A DNA stretch of 64,000 nt from Excoecaria cochinchinensis (GCA_947683425.1 CANTUQ010000158.1:2294001-2358000), one strand, 5' to 3'. Positions 25,144 through 38,300 are shown, numbered from the stretch's first letter. Numbers and translations are program-made. The notes: generated by a model not told the origin, from the letters alone.

Positions 25144-26538
25144 TGTGACGCGCGCTGGATGTCCACTCGGCCGCCCCTATGACCGCCCACTTGAGGGCGA
25201 TCGGGCACTTGAGGGTCCGTTAACAGCTTGCAATAAATCGCAAGTGCGTCTATGTTGGGCAACAAGGAGGTTTCATGGAGTCGCCACCCAATAGAACATT
25301 GGGAAAGTTTCTCTCGCCTTGGAGAGCCTAAGACTGCGCTTAGTATCCATTTTGGGCCAGCCAGAGGGGTCTTGGAAGGTAAACCTCTCGCCCTAAGGAG
25401 CCTAGGATTAACGCCAAGTTTCGTAACACAAGAGGTGTCTTGGAGGGTAAACCTCTCGCCTCTTTGAGCCCAAAGACCAGAGAAAGTTCGGGACTCCCCA
25501 TTTATTCATACCTTGGTTAAGTTTATAATCGAGTTTTGAATTTAGTATTTCATGCCTTTTCTCATTCAATTTTAATGCAATTTAATTAAACGCATATCAA
25601 TCATATAATAAAAGCGATAAATAAAGTAAAATAAATTACAATAAAACTAGGGGCGGAATACAACCCCCATTTGTAAATAAAATGCAAATCATACATAAAT
25701 CGGGCTATTTATTAAAAATGAGAACGTTGGTCCTCTCATACATAATTTAAGAAAACAATTTTAAAGTGATAATTTATTTTGGATAAAAAAATCTAGGACA
25801 TTGGTCCCATTTTTATTAAATAAAATCCAATTTAGTTTAATAGAAATATTTTTTGTGATTTTCTTAATTAACGTGCATGGAAATAAATTTATTATTACAA
25901 ATTACATAATAATCAATTAAACCAAAATAATAAAAAGCAACAAAAATAATAAACAACTCCCAAATGGATCTTCAAATCTCCATGGGCTCCCACTTGACAA
26001 AACTCACATATGAAAATAAGTATTGAAAAATGAAAATAAAAAAACAAATAAAAATGAAGTTAGTATAAAAATAATTAAACATATAACTTGAAAATAATTA
26101 AGTTAAGGCAAACAAAATTGCATCATATATGATAAGCCAATTAAAATGACATAATAAATATGCAATATAACAAATTAACAAAATCAACATGCATAAAAAA
26201 AATTACATGATAATAATAAAATTCAACATGCAAAAACAAGCATAAAATAATGATGATAGAATTTAACATGCTTAAAAACACATAAAATAATAATTATAAT
26301 ATCCAATCATGCATAAAAAGTATAATACATATAAAATTCAGCATGCATAAAACATATTAATAATAGCAACATGTATAAAAAGCAAAAGTAATAATAAAAT
26401 CAACATGCATAAGAAATAAATAATAATAGTAATAATAAAATTAAACAAGAATAAGGATAATAATAATAATACTAATGATGGTAATAACTACAATAATAAT
26501 AATAACACAATAATAACAAAGAATATGAACCATCAAAC

Positions 26539-26604
<66 letters not shown>

Positions 26605-27762
26605 GATGAACAATATGAACAATATGAACAACATGAACAATTAAATAATATGAACAAAAGTAATAGCATGAACAATTAAAGAAGAAATAAGAAATATGAA
26701 CAATTAAATAAAAAATAAGAAATATGAACAATTAAATAATAGATCTAAAAGAATTTACATGTTGATTAGTTAATTAGAAAATAAAAAACAAGAAATAAGA
26801 AGAAAATAATAAAACTAAAAGAATTTACATGTTAACTAGTTAATTAAAAATAAAAAGACAAATTAAAATTAAACTAGGAAATTGAGCCAAGAATGTTTAC
26901 CCTCAAAATTGATCTTGAAGAAATGAAGGTGAATGATCAAATTCCTTGTCTTGATTTGAAAAAATATTATTAGAAGAAAAAATAAAATATTGAAAGATAA
27001 CTTTTACTCAAGAACAAACAATTAATTTGTTTGTCTCAAAGTAGAAAATTGTTTGATTGAAAATAAGAAAATTTTCAAGAACAAAAATAGTTATTTTTTG
27101 CCTTAAGAATTGCTGGAAATTTCTTTAGAAATTGAGAGAATTTGTTCTTGAAAAGAAGAAAGAAGAAGAAAAATAATTTTCTCAAGAAAATCCCCCCTAA
27201 TTCCTACTAAAAAACTCTTTTTATTCCCCTTAAAATTCAGATTTTTTAATTAAGAAATTAAATTAATTTAATTCCCATAATTACAAAAAACCACTGAATT
27301 TATTGGGTTGGAAGATAGAAGGCTTTTTAAATTAAATTTTGCCAAAAAATGAGTTAAAAAGCATTTAAAATCAAGAAGTTATGGCCAAAATGGCCAAAAT
27401 AGGCAAAACGGACGAACAGGGGTACGAAGGGGCGACCGACGGCCTGCCCGTCTGAAGGCGCGACCGACGGCCTGCCCGCCTGAAGGAGCGACCGACGGCC
27501 TGCCCGTCCCTCGTTTTTTTTTTTTTTTTTAATTTTTTTTTATTATAAAATATAATAATTTAAAAACTCACTTTTTTCATCACAAAATAAATTTTAAAAT
27601 ACTTTAAAAATATTTTTGAAATATATTTTTATTTAATTTTAAAACAACAAATCGACAAGGAAATCGTCACTTCCAACTTCATTCTTTTTGCCTATAGATC
27701 GGCGCACTTAATTTCATCATTGGGTAATCCTGATCTTTGCTACTCGGGACCCGGTGTCTACA
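25144..27762 (-). mobile_element. Tat solo LTR (leftward), TSD GTGCT
   Basis: A 2,619-bp unit from TGTGACGCGCG to CCGGTGTCTACA, flanked by GTGCT at 25139-25143 and 27763-27767, with chromoviral gag on both sides. In transcription sense it carries a CpG palindrome cluster (27415-27510), a weak TATA-like AATAAAAAG near 27215, the GGGTAAACATT motif (26892-26902), a 21-unit AAT run (26540-26603) and diverged U5 repeats (25245-25490). It also has TGGAGTCGCCAC (25276-25287), a copy of part of the primer site. Confidence 0.93.
26540..26603. repeat. (AAT)21 microsatellite
   Basis: About 21 uninterrupted AAT units inside the Tat solo LTR. The leucine/isoleucine-rich open frames across it are translation artefacts. 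Confidence 0.95.
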
Positions 27763-28172
27763 GTGCTCCAACCGAACAAGGAACTAGAGGGACTGCCCAA
27801 GCGCCTTCTGAAATAGAAAGTGTAGCACCGCCCCCGAGTAGAGGAAATAGAGCACCGGAGTGTGAGCATTGTCGAAGACACCATTGGGGTACTTGCTGCA
27901 AGATCACGGGTGCATGCTTTAAGTTTGGAAGCATGGAGCATCGGTTTGCTAATTGCCCCGATCGACAAGAGAATAAGAGCCAACAAGAAAGCAAAACGGG
28001 TGGAGGAAAATCGAATGCAACCAAAGGCAATCGTGATCGAAATAGAACTCTACAGGCGCCATCCATGCATCGGCCAAGGACTACGGGAGAGTATGCTCCA
28101 GCTAGAGTATATGCAATGATCAGAGAGGATACTCCAGAGGCTGCAGGACCTTCCGGTAAGTTGTGCTATTAG
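27763..28172 (+). pseudogene. gag: Chromoviral gag, C-terminal zinc-finger part
   Basis: This continues the Gag interrupted at 25143. It has CEHCRRHHWGTCC followed by the zinc knuckle CFKFGSMEHRFANC. A normal knuckle reads C-x2-C-x4-H-x4-C; here the second cysteine is phenylalanine, which would weaken zinc and RNA binding. A basic tail follows (KSNATKGNRDRNRT), and the frame stops at 28172 (GKLCY), where a protease domain would start in an autonomous element. Under 100 bp lie between this stop and the 3' LTR, so protease and pol are deleted. Confidence 0.8.
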
Positions 28173-28228
28173 CTTTTGTCAAGTTTGGTTTTGAGTTTTG
28201 GGTTGTTCGATATAAGTGGTTAGCGGGG

Positions 28229-28260
28229 AAATTTCGAGGACGAAATTTCTTAAGGGGGAG
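28229..28260 (+). other. Polypurine tract region of the chromovirus
   Basis: AAATTTCGAGGACGAAATTT followed by CTTAAGGGGGAG, directly before the 3' LTR. This is the plus-strand priming site. The same block in reverse complement is at 18708-18750 and 55029-55062. Confidence 0.9.
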
Positions 28261-28264
28261 TAAT

Positions 28265-30855
28265 TTTAACAACCCAAAATAGGCCTAGTCGGAATCTGTG
28301 AGGTATGTCAGAATATTTAGAGCATATCAGTAATTTTAGTAAAATAAAATTTGGATAATAAGGACTTTATTGCAAAGAATTAATTTAGTTAAGTTATTTG
28401 AAGGAATTATATGGTATACATGTGATGTATGGATGTAGGGTACTTTTGTTGTGGGATAATCTAGTAGTATTTGTGTATGGTAACTTGGATGTAAAAGTGA
28501 TTTATTGGTGATTATATGGTTCGAGTCAAGGTTGGTGCCTTGGATATTAGTCAAAGATGAGAGAAAAAGGGACCATTGGTAGAGTGACATGTGTTTGGGT
28601 TGTTGGGAGCATTGAATGAAGATTTGATAGGAGAAGAGAGAGGGGAGGAAGAAATGGTAGCTTCCTAGGGAAGCCACTTAATTATGCCCTCTTCCTTCTC
28701 ACGTTCTCTCTCTCACTCTCCCATCTCCATTTTCTGCTCTCTCTTCCTTTCATATGGGTATTTCTCAAGCTTTAAGCTAGGGTTTAAGTTTTGAAGGTTC
28801 CAAGAGGTAAGTGGCCGTGTTAATTGGTTTTGATTTTCTTCTTCTTCTCCTTCTATGGGTCTGATTATGGGTTATGTGGTAGATTGCATGGATTAACTAA
28901 GCTTTGGTTTTGATTAGTTGCAAGAATCTAAAGAAAAGAGGAAGGATAAAGGGAAAGGAAAAGTTGTAGATTGAAGTCAGTGGAATTTTGAGCTCCATTC
29001 CAGGTTTGGGAGTGTTTTATATCATCACTTTGGATCATGTTTTTGAGGCAAATATTGTTGTTGTTTGTGAGTTTTGGTATATGAAAATTCATGATTATAA
29101 TTGATTTGTGTACATGATTTGTGATGAGATAGTTACAGTAGTTTGCATGTTGATTTAGAGTGTATATGCAGGAATATATGATGAATTTCTGTGTTTGTGC
29201 AACCTTAATATATATTGTTTTGATTTGTGTAATTGTTGTGTAAGTGAGTTATGTTGTTATAAGCATTATAAGTGTAGCATGGATATGAGTTCATTATGGT
29301 ATATGCTAAGGATATGATTAAAGGAATGAATGATTATGTATGATTATTTAGGGTTGTGATGGTTTGGGAAGGCTTGAATATATGTTTGGGTGCTGTGGAA
29401 TTGGAATTTCACATAGGTCACGGTGACAACCAGTTTTGTTGCCACCGTGAGGTATGTTAGGATTGCAGTCTGCCCGCGTGTATTTGGTATGTCACGGTGA
29501 CAACCACTTTGATTGCCACCTTGAGGTACCCAGTTTTACTTTCTGTTTTTGAGTTTCGAGGTATGTCACATTGACAACCACTTTGATTGCCACCGTGAGG
29601 TACCTCAGTCTTGCATTCTGTTTTGTTTGTTATGCATGTCACGGTCACAACCATTTGGTTGCCACCGTGAGGTATCTTCAACATGTAATTTTTCTCTTTT
29701 TTTTTGCATTCTCCAATGTTAATTATGAGGATTATTGGCTTTCATAATACGTTTAACATATCTAAATAAGTTTTCATAGCATGATAAATAGTATATGTAT
29801 ATTAGTTATTCATTTGAGAGTTGTATGTTGATTATACCTGTAAATGATTTACATGACTTTACTTATGATCTATATACATGTGTGGTTAAGTTACATGAAT
29901 ACTTTGGTAGTTTATACCTCTATATTGAAAGGAGTTATATATATGTATTTATTGTAGTATAAATGTAATTTGAGCCTGGTAGTCATAGTTAGTAGATAGT
30001 AAGCGCTTATCCAGGGTCAGAGTGTGAGTGCAGCTGCTATATGTTATTTGCTACATTTGGGCCCCGTTTGGGTCATATTAGATATATGAGGCCTCGGTCT
30101 CCGGTATACCTTTGGGTATACATGATTATAAAATGTTTTGAGACTCGTGTCTCCATATGCTTGGGATACCGTGTCCTATCAGTATCATTAGTACCCGTAT
30201 CCACTAGTTAGCGAGTAATCAGGCTATTACTTAAAGTTATTATACGAGCTTAATTTATGTAGCCATTTTTTATATGAAATGAATATATGTTACATGTATA
30301 TGTATATACGCTATGACGTGATGAGATGTAATACATGTATTTGAATATGAATGGTTATTCTTCCAATATACTTGAGTAAGATGAACAATTGTTATATGCA
30401 TGAGTAGTATATGTTTTTATGCTTTGTTATTATTAAGTTTATATATATGTTATTGTGATTATATGTACATGCATGTGTTGTTCCTCCCCACCAAGCGTTA
30501 TCGCTTAGCACGGGTTCTTTTCCCGTGTAGGTGGCAGGTTCTTTTTGGGAGTCGGACATCTGCAGGTCGGCCACTGGAAGTCTAGAATTGGAGTTATTTT
30601 GTTTTCCACTGTATTTTTGTATATGGAGTATGATTTTGGAAATGTAATTTTTGTAAAGGATTATTTTGTATATGTATTTATTAACAAATCCCTTTTTGTA
30701 AAATGTTATGATAATATTATTATATGTATATGGATTTGGTATATTTTGATTAAATGTACTTGTTTTCTTAACATATCCTGAGTATATGTATACGTTTTAG
30801 TGATTTGTGCGCATGGCGCCCCGACATCCTTTCGACGGGGTATCGGGGTGTTACA
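28265..30855 (+). mobile_element. 3' LTR of the gag-only chromovirus, full length
   Basis: It starts TTTAACAACCC (second base changed from TG) and ends TCGGGGTGTTACA. It keeps the leader region lost from the 5' LTR: CT-rich tract at 28680-28760, donor AGAG/GTAAGTGG at 28807, and acceptor and lysine-rich frame to 28974. It then has the repeat array (29413-29680) and hairpins (30492-30527). Confidence 0.9.
28807..28974 (+). other. Candidate leader intron and lysine-rich exon in LTR
   Basis: Donor GTAAGTGG at 28807, T-rich interval, acceptor GATTAGTTGCAAG (AG at 28923-28924), then a purine-rich segment open as QESKEKRKDKGKGKVVD with a stop at 28972-28974, and CCAG/GTTTGGGA shortly after. The layout matches 58016-58186. 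Splicing is inferred. Confidence 0.45.
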
Positions 30856-31330
30856 CTTCTTCCATCCCTTGAGTACCAACACAACTGTCACACCTATACA
30901 GTCGACTTCCCATTTTTAAGTTCATAGCAACAATAGTGACTTTATTGCGAGCAGCCAGGGTAGTTTTAAGTTTAGACTTTAAAATTTCTTCTTCGAGGAC
31001 GTCTATCCTTCTCTTCAGGCCGTATGTCATTGCCAAAAACCCATCCTCTAAAGCATGTCCTTTGCCTTTTCGTCTAGATGATGGAGAAAAAGGCACCTTT
31101 ACTCTAGACTCAGTTGGAGGTAATAACACTTCCTTAGTTGGATCATGATCTTTCAATGACATGGTAGGAGCAGTAGGTTGTTACTTGGTGGGTGGTATCA
31201 TGGCGGCGGTTAAATTCTCTATCATAGTCATCATCCGGGCTTCAAACTTTTCAAACCTCCTTTCCATTTCTTGTGACCATTCATCCCATCAATAATAAGT
31301 TCAAGGGTTGCGTCATGCTCTCTTAGTGGG
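30856..31330 (-). pseudogene. Decayed Tat gag, N-terminal part
   Basis: Read leftward, the expected start codon is ATA (about 31322). A frameshift follows near 31285, then the frame with MERRFEKFEARMMTMIENLT, which matches RRFEELETKMLAM of the gag at 3-446. A TAA stop interrupts it near 31178, then the frame MSLKDHDPTKEVLLPP runs to the chromovirus insertion. With start lost, one shift and one stop, it cannot give a normal Gag. Confidence 0.7.
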
Positions 31331-32440
31331 TTGGCTATTTCTAAAAATTATTCTGAATGCCTGTTAATTGCACTTGATTTTGATTTTGGTTGCTCAATCA
31401 GAACCCTCTGATAAGGAAGCCAACGGAACCCCTAAACCAACTAGGTTGATGGTCTACGATGGGTAAAACATTGAGTTAGAATGATGCATGAATGACATTT
31501 AATGCATGACTGTGCTATGCAAATAGTCCTCGATAACTGAAAGATCAAGAGATTACAATGATACATGTGATGCATGGAAAAAATTATGCACAGGATGATA
31601 TGTACATGTGAAAAATAATATGAACATAAAAGGATATACACACACAAAAAGGAAATTAAATTTTTTTATTTTTTATGTTTTTTTTTATTTTTTTATGTTT
31701 TTATGTGCATTAATGACACATAATGCATGAATATGCAATGCAACATCCACAACCACATGCAAGCAGATAGATCCTTCCAACCTTATCACTCTTACACATG
31801 AGGTCGTGTGGTCTCTTTCTTAGGTGGGCTTAATCCATGGGTTAACGGAGAACCCAATGGACGCTTATGGTGCATGGTGGAAAACCGACAGCATAACATG
31901 TCTTTATTTAAAGCGCATACGTATGAATTTTGTCCTTTACGTATTTAAACATTTTAATCGAATTAGGACGGGCCCACAGGGGCATGAAAGCCTTTGATAA
32001 AAGACCATTTTAATTTGGTTGATCTCGTTCAATATATAATGGCCCATATAGCAAGCACATTATTACGGTACATTTCACCTAGGGGAAGTATCTATTTTCA
32101 TTACATGGGCTTCGGCCAGTGTGATGATACTTTCAGGTTACCCAAGCATGATCCTTACCAACGGGTCTAGCTCTTCATGATCAAAGTGACCGGTTGGATC
32201 ATCATTTGGTATACCAAATGGTATTAGACTTGGACTGGTGATTATTCCTAACACTTCCCCACATTGATTGAACGTAGGGTTATGCTTTGGAAATGCATCG
32301 GGGTTAAGAGAGGGAGCAAACTAGCGTAGATCTAAGGTTCTAATGAGATGTTATGCAATTTCGAAGAGGGATGAAATTTTTAAATTAAAACTCAATTATT
32401 TGTTTTAACCAACATATTTTCGAAGCGAAGTCTCAAGCAA
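31331..32440 (-). other. Untranslated leader of the Tat derivative
   Basis: 1.1 kb collinear with 447-1504, including GTTAACGGAGAACCC, CACCTAGGGGAAGTATCT and GGAGCAAACTAGC blocks. It contains poly-T/TTTTA slippage at 31660-31700. No ORF is conserved between copies. Confidence 0.65.
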
Positions 32441-32458
32441 TCCCCAGCGGAGTTACCA
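32441..32458 (-). other. Mutated Tat primer binding site
   Basis: TCCCCAGCGGAGTTACCA, one base changed from the copy at 1505-1522. One base separates it from the LTR. Confidence 0.75.
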
Positions 32459-32544
32459 CTATGATGCGTGCTGAACCCTAGTGACCCCGAAGACCCACTT
32501 TTAGGGCATTCAAGAGAGGTTCATAAGACCCGTAAAGATAACGA

Positions 32545-32935
32545 GGGCGTCTATTGTGGGCAACAATAGGTGTTTTGGAGTTTCCACCCAATAAAACATT
32601 GGTAAATTTGTCTAGCCTCACTGAGCGTAAGACAGTGCATATATGTCTATTTTTAGCAATAAGAAGGTATTTTGGAATTCCCCTTCCAATACAACATTGG
32701 AAAGGTTCATCTAACCTCATGAAGCCTAAGACAATATAGAAAGGTCTATTTTGGGCAACAAGAGATATTTTTGAATTCCCTTTCCAGTGGAACATCGAAA
32801 AGGTTCATCTAACCTCATGAAGCCTAAGATAATGCATAAAGGTCTATTTTGGGGCAATAGGAGATATTTTGGAATTCCGTTTCCAGTAGAACATTGGAAA
32901 AGTTCATCTAACCTCGTGAAGTTTAAGATCAGAGA
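32545..32935. repeat. About four tandem ~110-bp repeats in Tat U5
   Basis: Repeated order GTCTATTTTGGGCAACA, TTTTGGAATTCC, CCAGTAGAACATTGG and GTTCATCTAACCTC. Other Tat LTRs have shorter, more diverged versions (25245-25490, 44700-44930). The first unit aligns with the primer-site-like GGAGTCGCCACCC of the other LTRs. Confidence 0.75.
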
Positions 32936-34346
32936 GAGTTCAGGACTCCACTCTTATTCATACCTTGGTTAAAGTTATAATTAAATTTGAATTTAAACTT
33001 TCATTCCTCTTCTCATACATTTAGGTGCAGTGATTATAGCGCAGATCAATTACATAATGGAAAGTAGTAAATAAGAGCAATAATAAAGCAATGTAAGTAA
33101 AAATACCATAAATTACAAAAAAACTTGGGATCAGAATACAACCTCTAATGTAAATGAGTAGAAAAAGAAATCAACCATCAAACGGGGTATTCGTTAGGTT
33201 GTAGGACATTGGTCCTCACATGCATGCTTCAAAAAAATGGCATAAGTAATGGCAATTTATTTGGATAGGCAAATAAGGACTTTGGTCCCGTTTTTATTTA
33301 AGGAAAACCCAGTTCATTTGTAGGAATCCTTTACCTTTTTCATATTAGCAAGCTCAGAAATAACATTTACAACAAATAAAGATTTAGAGAAATAAACGAG
33401 CGTGAACAGGGTAAAAGAAGTGAACTGTATTGACATTTTCGCGTCATTCTAAATAGCTCCCTTTTCCAGCGCCCAATGCTCAATAAAATAAAAACTCACA
33501 AAGAACGAATAACATGTTAGCAGAATAAGAAAATAGAACAATAGTAAAAAAAACTAACAGAAATAATTTAAATACAAGAAAGGAGTAAAATGAATTAAAA
33601 AAAAGGATAGAAAATGATCTTTAAAAGAAAGAACAAAGGAAACAACAAAGAAATGAAGGAAAGAGACCCAGGGATAGTCGAACCGCGAGAGCGACGGGCA
33701 TCCCTGGAGCGACCGACAGGCAAAAGAGGTTCCTCACTCCGGCCAGTCGCTCGCTTGAGCGATGGCCGTAGGTGAGGCCTTCAGCCCAACGGTCAGCTAT
33801 AAACCACAAAAATATGAAAAAATCAATCAAAACCCAATATTTTCACTTTAAATTCACTTTTCATGCAATAAAATGCCAAAAAAATAAATAAAATAATAAA
33901 ATGGGCTAAACCAAAATATTTACCCTTGGACTGTTGATTTTCGAAAGGTAGAAATCGTGTGAAGTTCACCTGAACTCGCAAGAATCAGTAGAACGATAAA
34001 AATATTTTTGGACAATTTCTTTAGTAAAACAGTTCTGCTTAAATGATTCGAAACCCTTTTTTGTAAACAAACCAATAAAAAAAAGAATTTACTTCTTTTT
34101 CTCGATTTTAATTTGGTCCCTTATAGACTATTTCGAATTTGAGAAGGAATAAGTTGAGGAAAGAAAATTGTTTTTACTTTCTCGAGCTTTCCTGATTCGT
34201 TACAAAGAGTTTTGAAAGAAAAAGATGGAAAGAAAAAGATGAAAAGAAAATCCTTTGCTTATGAAAAGTGTTTAATCTCCAAAATTGCCAACCAAAAAAA
34301 TTGCTAACCCAAATTTTCTAACCTTGATTCTCGAACCTCAGCCTGC

Positions 34347-34354
34347 TATTTATA
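34347..34354 (-). promoter_or_regulatory. TATA box of the Tat derivative LTR
   Basis: GCTTATAAATAGCAGG on the minus strand, about 340 bp downstream of the CpG block at 34690-34905. Confidence 0.5.
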
Positions 34355-35319
34355 AGCTAACTAAGGATAAAGATAATAAATTCAAATCTTTTTAAAATTC
34401 AAATTAAAAATTTAAATCTTTTTAAAATTAAAATTATCTTTAAAGATAGATATCACATCTGTTTGAATTCAAATTAGATTTTAGGAGATAAAATCGAATA
34501 TTTTTTAATTCAAATTAGATTTTAGGATATAAAATCAGATATTTCAGAATTTAAATTAGATTTAGAGATAAAACCAAATCTTTTTGAATTCAAATTGGAT
34601 TTTACAAGATAAAACAAAATCTTGGATATTTATCTTAAAGATAAACAATAAGAAAATGCAAATTTGTCCATAAAAATCAGGACCTGATTGACAGGGGTGC
34701 CTTAGCCCACCGAGGGGCATTGGTCTAAAGGGAATGCTGGGCATTTAAGCGGCGGGCACTCGCTCGCACAAGCGACAGGCGTCGATCGCCTATGCGAGCA
34801 ACGGACGTTGCTTGCTTGCATGGGCAATGGCTTAGCGCACAAGGGTGACGATCGTCGCTCGAACACGAGCGACAGGCACCCGGTTGACTGATGGGCATCG
34901 GTCAACCCAGAAAAACAAAATTTTGAATTTTCTTGAACTAAAAAGCTCCTTTTCGACAAAAAGGTTTTTGGTCACTGAAATCCTCTGAACTCACGAATTT
35001 CAAGGGCGAAAGTCACTCCTTTACCTATAAAATAAATACTGGTATCTTCATTGCGTAGCTTTGATCTAGGCTGCCTCACGACCCGGTGTCTACAGGAGTC
35101 CATCGTGAATTTACCATAGTAAAGCAAGTCGTCATGACTTGCACGGCTGTATGGGTGTCCCTATGGCTAGCCACACATATCCTGAACTAGATTTAAACTG
35201 CCAGACACTACAAAGTGCAATACTTTTCAAAAGACTTTCAAATCCACTTTTTATACTTAACACTTCCATTTACATTTACATTTCATTTCCACTTCAATTC
35301 ACTAATTACTCAACATTTT

Positions 35320-38300
35320 TGTAGCGACCCAGATATTGGCTTGGAAGTGTCCGTGAATAATTTCAGTAATATTATGACGATCGCAGTATCAAACAGTGTA
35401 GGCAGTGAGTTTGCGAGTATTAGAATTTACTGATAAGTGTGCTAAAAATATAGTGATTTCGGGACGGGTGACACCGGGATGACTATACATCGAACCCGGC
35501 TGTCCGGCGCCCGAAAAATTTTGAATTCGCGAAAATGATATGTGGGTCGTAAGGAGTTTAGTGGTGAAATCGAAACTGAAAATGGAGCTAAAACGACCTC
35601 CAAAAGTCAGTTTGAAGGAAGCCTCCGGTTTGATTTAAATAGTAATCAAGTTTGACCGAGGCTTCAAATATAATAAACGACCTCTAAAAAATTATTTGAA
35701 GGTATAGATGGACTCAGAATAGTGTGTAGAAAAGTTTGATGGTGAAAAAGGAATTTTATGGAGACACTGGAAAATTAGTGAATCGGACCGATTTAATTGA
35801 ATCGGACCAAATAATGACTCTATTTGAGATGGAATTAAGGTCTAAAGGGCATATAAGAGTGAAAATGATGTTAAGGGTGAAAAGTGAACCGAACCGGTTC
35901 AACCAGTGAATCAGACCGGTCCAGTTGACTTTTGGTTGACCAGGTTTGGCTAAAGTTTGACTGAGCTTTAAATGGAGTTCTAGACTCAGAAAAATTATTT
36001 GGAAGCATGGTTGTGCTTGAAATATTATGGGGAATCAATTTGTAAAGACAAATAAATTTTACGGTAAGAAAGAAAATTGAGTTATCAGACTAGTAAGGAA
36101 TTAGCGGATCGGGAAACGGTCTTCGATTGAGTTGAAATTTTATGTAGAGGTTAGATTATATATTTTAAGAATTATGGAATTAGTTTTGGGAGAAATTGAG
36201 CTTGGGAAGTGAGGAAAATAATTTTTTTGATGGAAAATGGGCTTAATAACATAAATGGGCTTTAGGGTTGGCCTAATAGGTTGAACCAAGCCCAAGCCCA
36301 CTCAAGACACATCCAAAAAGGCAGAAAAATCTCCCAATTTCCATAATTCTCTCCACCCTTCCTCCCCCTCTTTTTGGCCGAACTCCACCTCCTCACTTTC
36401 TCTTGAATTTTCTTCTTCTCTCTTCAAAGTTCTTCATAAATCCAACCTTTCTAAGTAAATTATAGCCTCTCTTTTCATTGATGATGGTTTCAAAAGCTCA
36501 TTTGGAGTGAATAAAGTGGGAAAAACCAAGTGTTCAAGGTTATGCCCTAAAAGTGAGGTAAGAGATTTTGAGTTATATAATTTAATCTAATGGTTCAAAT
36601 AAGTAGTTTAGGGTATGTAGAGGATAATTATGAAGTTATATTGAATAAATGAAGAGAATTAATGGGTGTTTTTTTGGGTTATGTATTCTGCCACATGAGG
36701 AATCTTATGGAAGTGATGGTTTTTCATGGAGTAAAGGCATGGAAAACAAGCTTAAGTGGTGGAGAGCATGGAAATAAGGTTAGTGGATACAATATCCTTT
36801 CTTTTCCATGGTAGAGGCATGATTTTAAGCTATTTTGTATTGTGTGTATGTGAAAAATGCATGAATAATTGAATCTAACATAATATATGTGATTAGTGGA
36901 CCTAAAATAGTGTAAAAGTATGATTAGATGAAATTAAAACTAAGTTGTATGAAAATTCTAATGTTGGTCGAATAGTATATTAAAGATTTCATCAACATTA
37001 AATGAAGTTTATGGCTGATAATTGATGGTTATTATATGTATAACATATTTAAAACATGATGGAGTGATTAAACGAAATGAAAGAACACATAAAGAAAATC
37101 AAGTGTTGTGGCCGAATGGAATATTAAAGAAAATAATGAGTTATGTTGTGTAACAAGGCAAATAAATGACATTTATGGCTAATATAATATGTAAATTGAA
37201 TGATTGAATGTTTAAATGAAATTAAAATAAAAAAAAATTAATAAGAAGTTAGTGTGTTAGCCGAATTGAATAATGAAAAATTTATTTAGGTATATTGGAA
37301 ATGATGGCTTATATAGGATGTTTATAATAAGTATAACATGTAATTGCAATAATTAAGTGATTAAATAAATTAAAAGTGAACATAATGATATAGTGATGCT
37401 TTGGCCGAATTGAGTGTAGGGGAATAATAAAGTGTATTTTGATGATTTATTATAATTATTGGCATTAAATGATTAATTGATTATAAACGAGTGTGTATGC
37501 AAAATTACAAGTGAAAATAATGTGTATATCGAAATGTATATGATGATAAAGTGTGATATTTATATGAAGGATGATGAAATATTGCCCTTAGTAGATGTCT
37601 GGTAGTGAAATCTAGTCCAGGATTTAATTGGCTAGCCATGGGGATTCCACACCGCGGTACGAGTCATGGCGACTCGATATTGATAAGCCAGTGACGGCCA
37701 ATGTTCATTGTAAATCAGTGTTCAGTGTAGTACAGTGCAGTGAGAAATGGTCCTATTAGGATCATTTCATAGTGTAATGGGTCTATGGGGCTCATGTCCC
37801 GCATATCCGGTCAGTAGATTTTCTACAGGGTCCATACTAGGGGCACAATAATAAATATGTGATAAATATGGTTAAAATAGTGATAAAAGTAAAAATGAGT
37901 GAAAATGGACTAAAATGTGATAAATAGAAAGTTTAGGGGTAAAATGGTAACTTTGTAAAAAGTTAACAAAAAGTGAGAAAGTTAGATGAATAGTGTAAGT
38001 GTAAGAGCAAAATCGTAATTTTGACAAATTAAGAGAAGGAAATAGTAAATTAGTGGAACAGTGATAAAATAAGGACTTAAATGTAATTTAGTGAAAATAT
38101 AAGGTTAGAAATGGAATATAAGTGTGAAAAGGGTAAAATAGTAATTAAAATAAGTAAATAAGGGTAAAAGTGTAAAATGAAAAATATGTAAGGTTAAAAG
38201 GGTAAATAATAAATAATGAAGGGCAAAGTGGTAATTAATGTGAAAGTGAGGACATAAAAGGAATTAGTGTAAAAGAGAGGACATAGATGTAAATAAGCTA

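Larger units (their letters stand above)
22072..30855 (+). mobile_element. Gag-only chromovirus (Tekay/Del type), TSD CTTCT
   Basis: Complete structure: 5' LTR 22072-24231, tRNA-Met primer site 24237-24248, gag split by a nested Tat solo LTR, purine tract 28250-28260, 3' LTR 28265-30855, and target duplications CTTCT at 22067-22071 and 30856-30860. The sequence passes from the Gag zinc-finger region straight to the purine tract, with no protease, RT, RNase H or integrase. This is an internal deletion derivative that needed a helper for movement. Length without the nested LTR is about 6.16 kb. Confidence 0.93.
21578..35094 (-). mobile_element. Tat deletion derivative (leftward), TSD GGAGA/GGAGT
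   Basis: A 5' LTR (32460-35094), primer site (32441-32458), leader and decayed gag run leftward, followed by only the last 154 bp of a 3' LTR (21578-21731). All of pol and most of the 3' LTR are deleted. The flanks GGAGA (21573-21577) and GGAGT (35095-35099) are a target duplication with one later change; the undisturbed sister LTR at about 16165-16175 reads GGAGACCATCG across the site. The chromovirus at 22072-30855 sits inside its gag. Confidence 0.85.
32460..35094 (-). mobile_element. 5' LTR of the Tat derivative, with U5 tandem repeats
   Basis: 2.6 kb, ending ACCCGGTGTCTACA at 35094. In transcription sense: CpG-rich block with GCGACAGGCGTCGATCGCC-type inverted repeats (34690-34905), TATAAATA (34347-34354), GGGTAAATATT (33916-33926), a second GC block (33660-33780), then about four diverged units of roughly 110 bp in U5 (32545-32935), each with TTTTGGAATTCC and AACATTGGAAA. 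Confidence 0.85.

Noticed and set aside
26441..26731. Leu/Ile-rich ORFs that look like membrane segments
   Set aside because: They translate the (AAT)21 microsatellite and neighbouring AT repeats.
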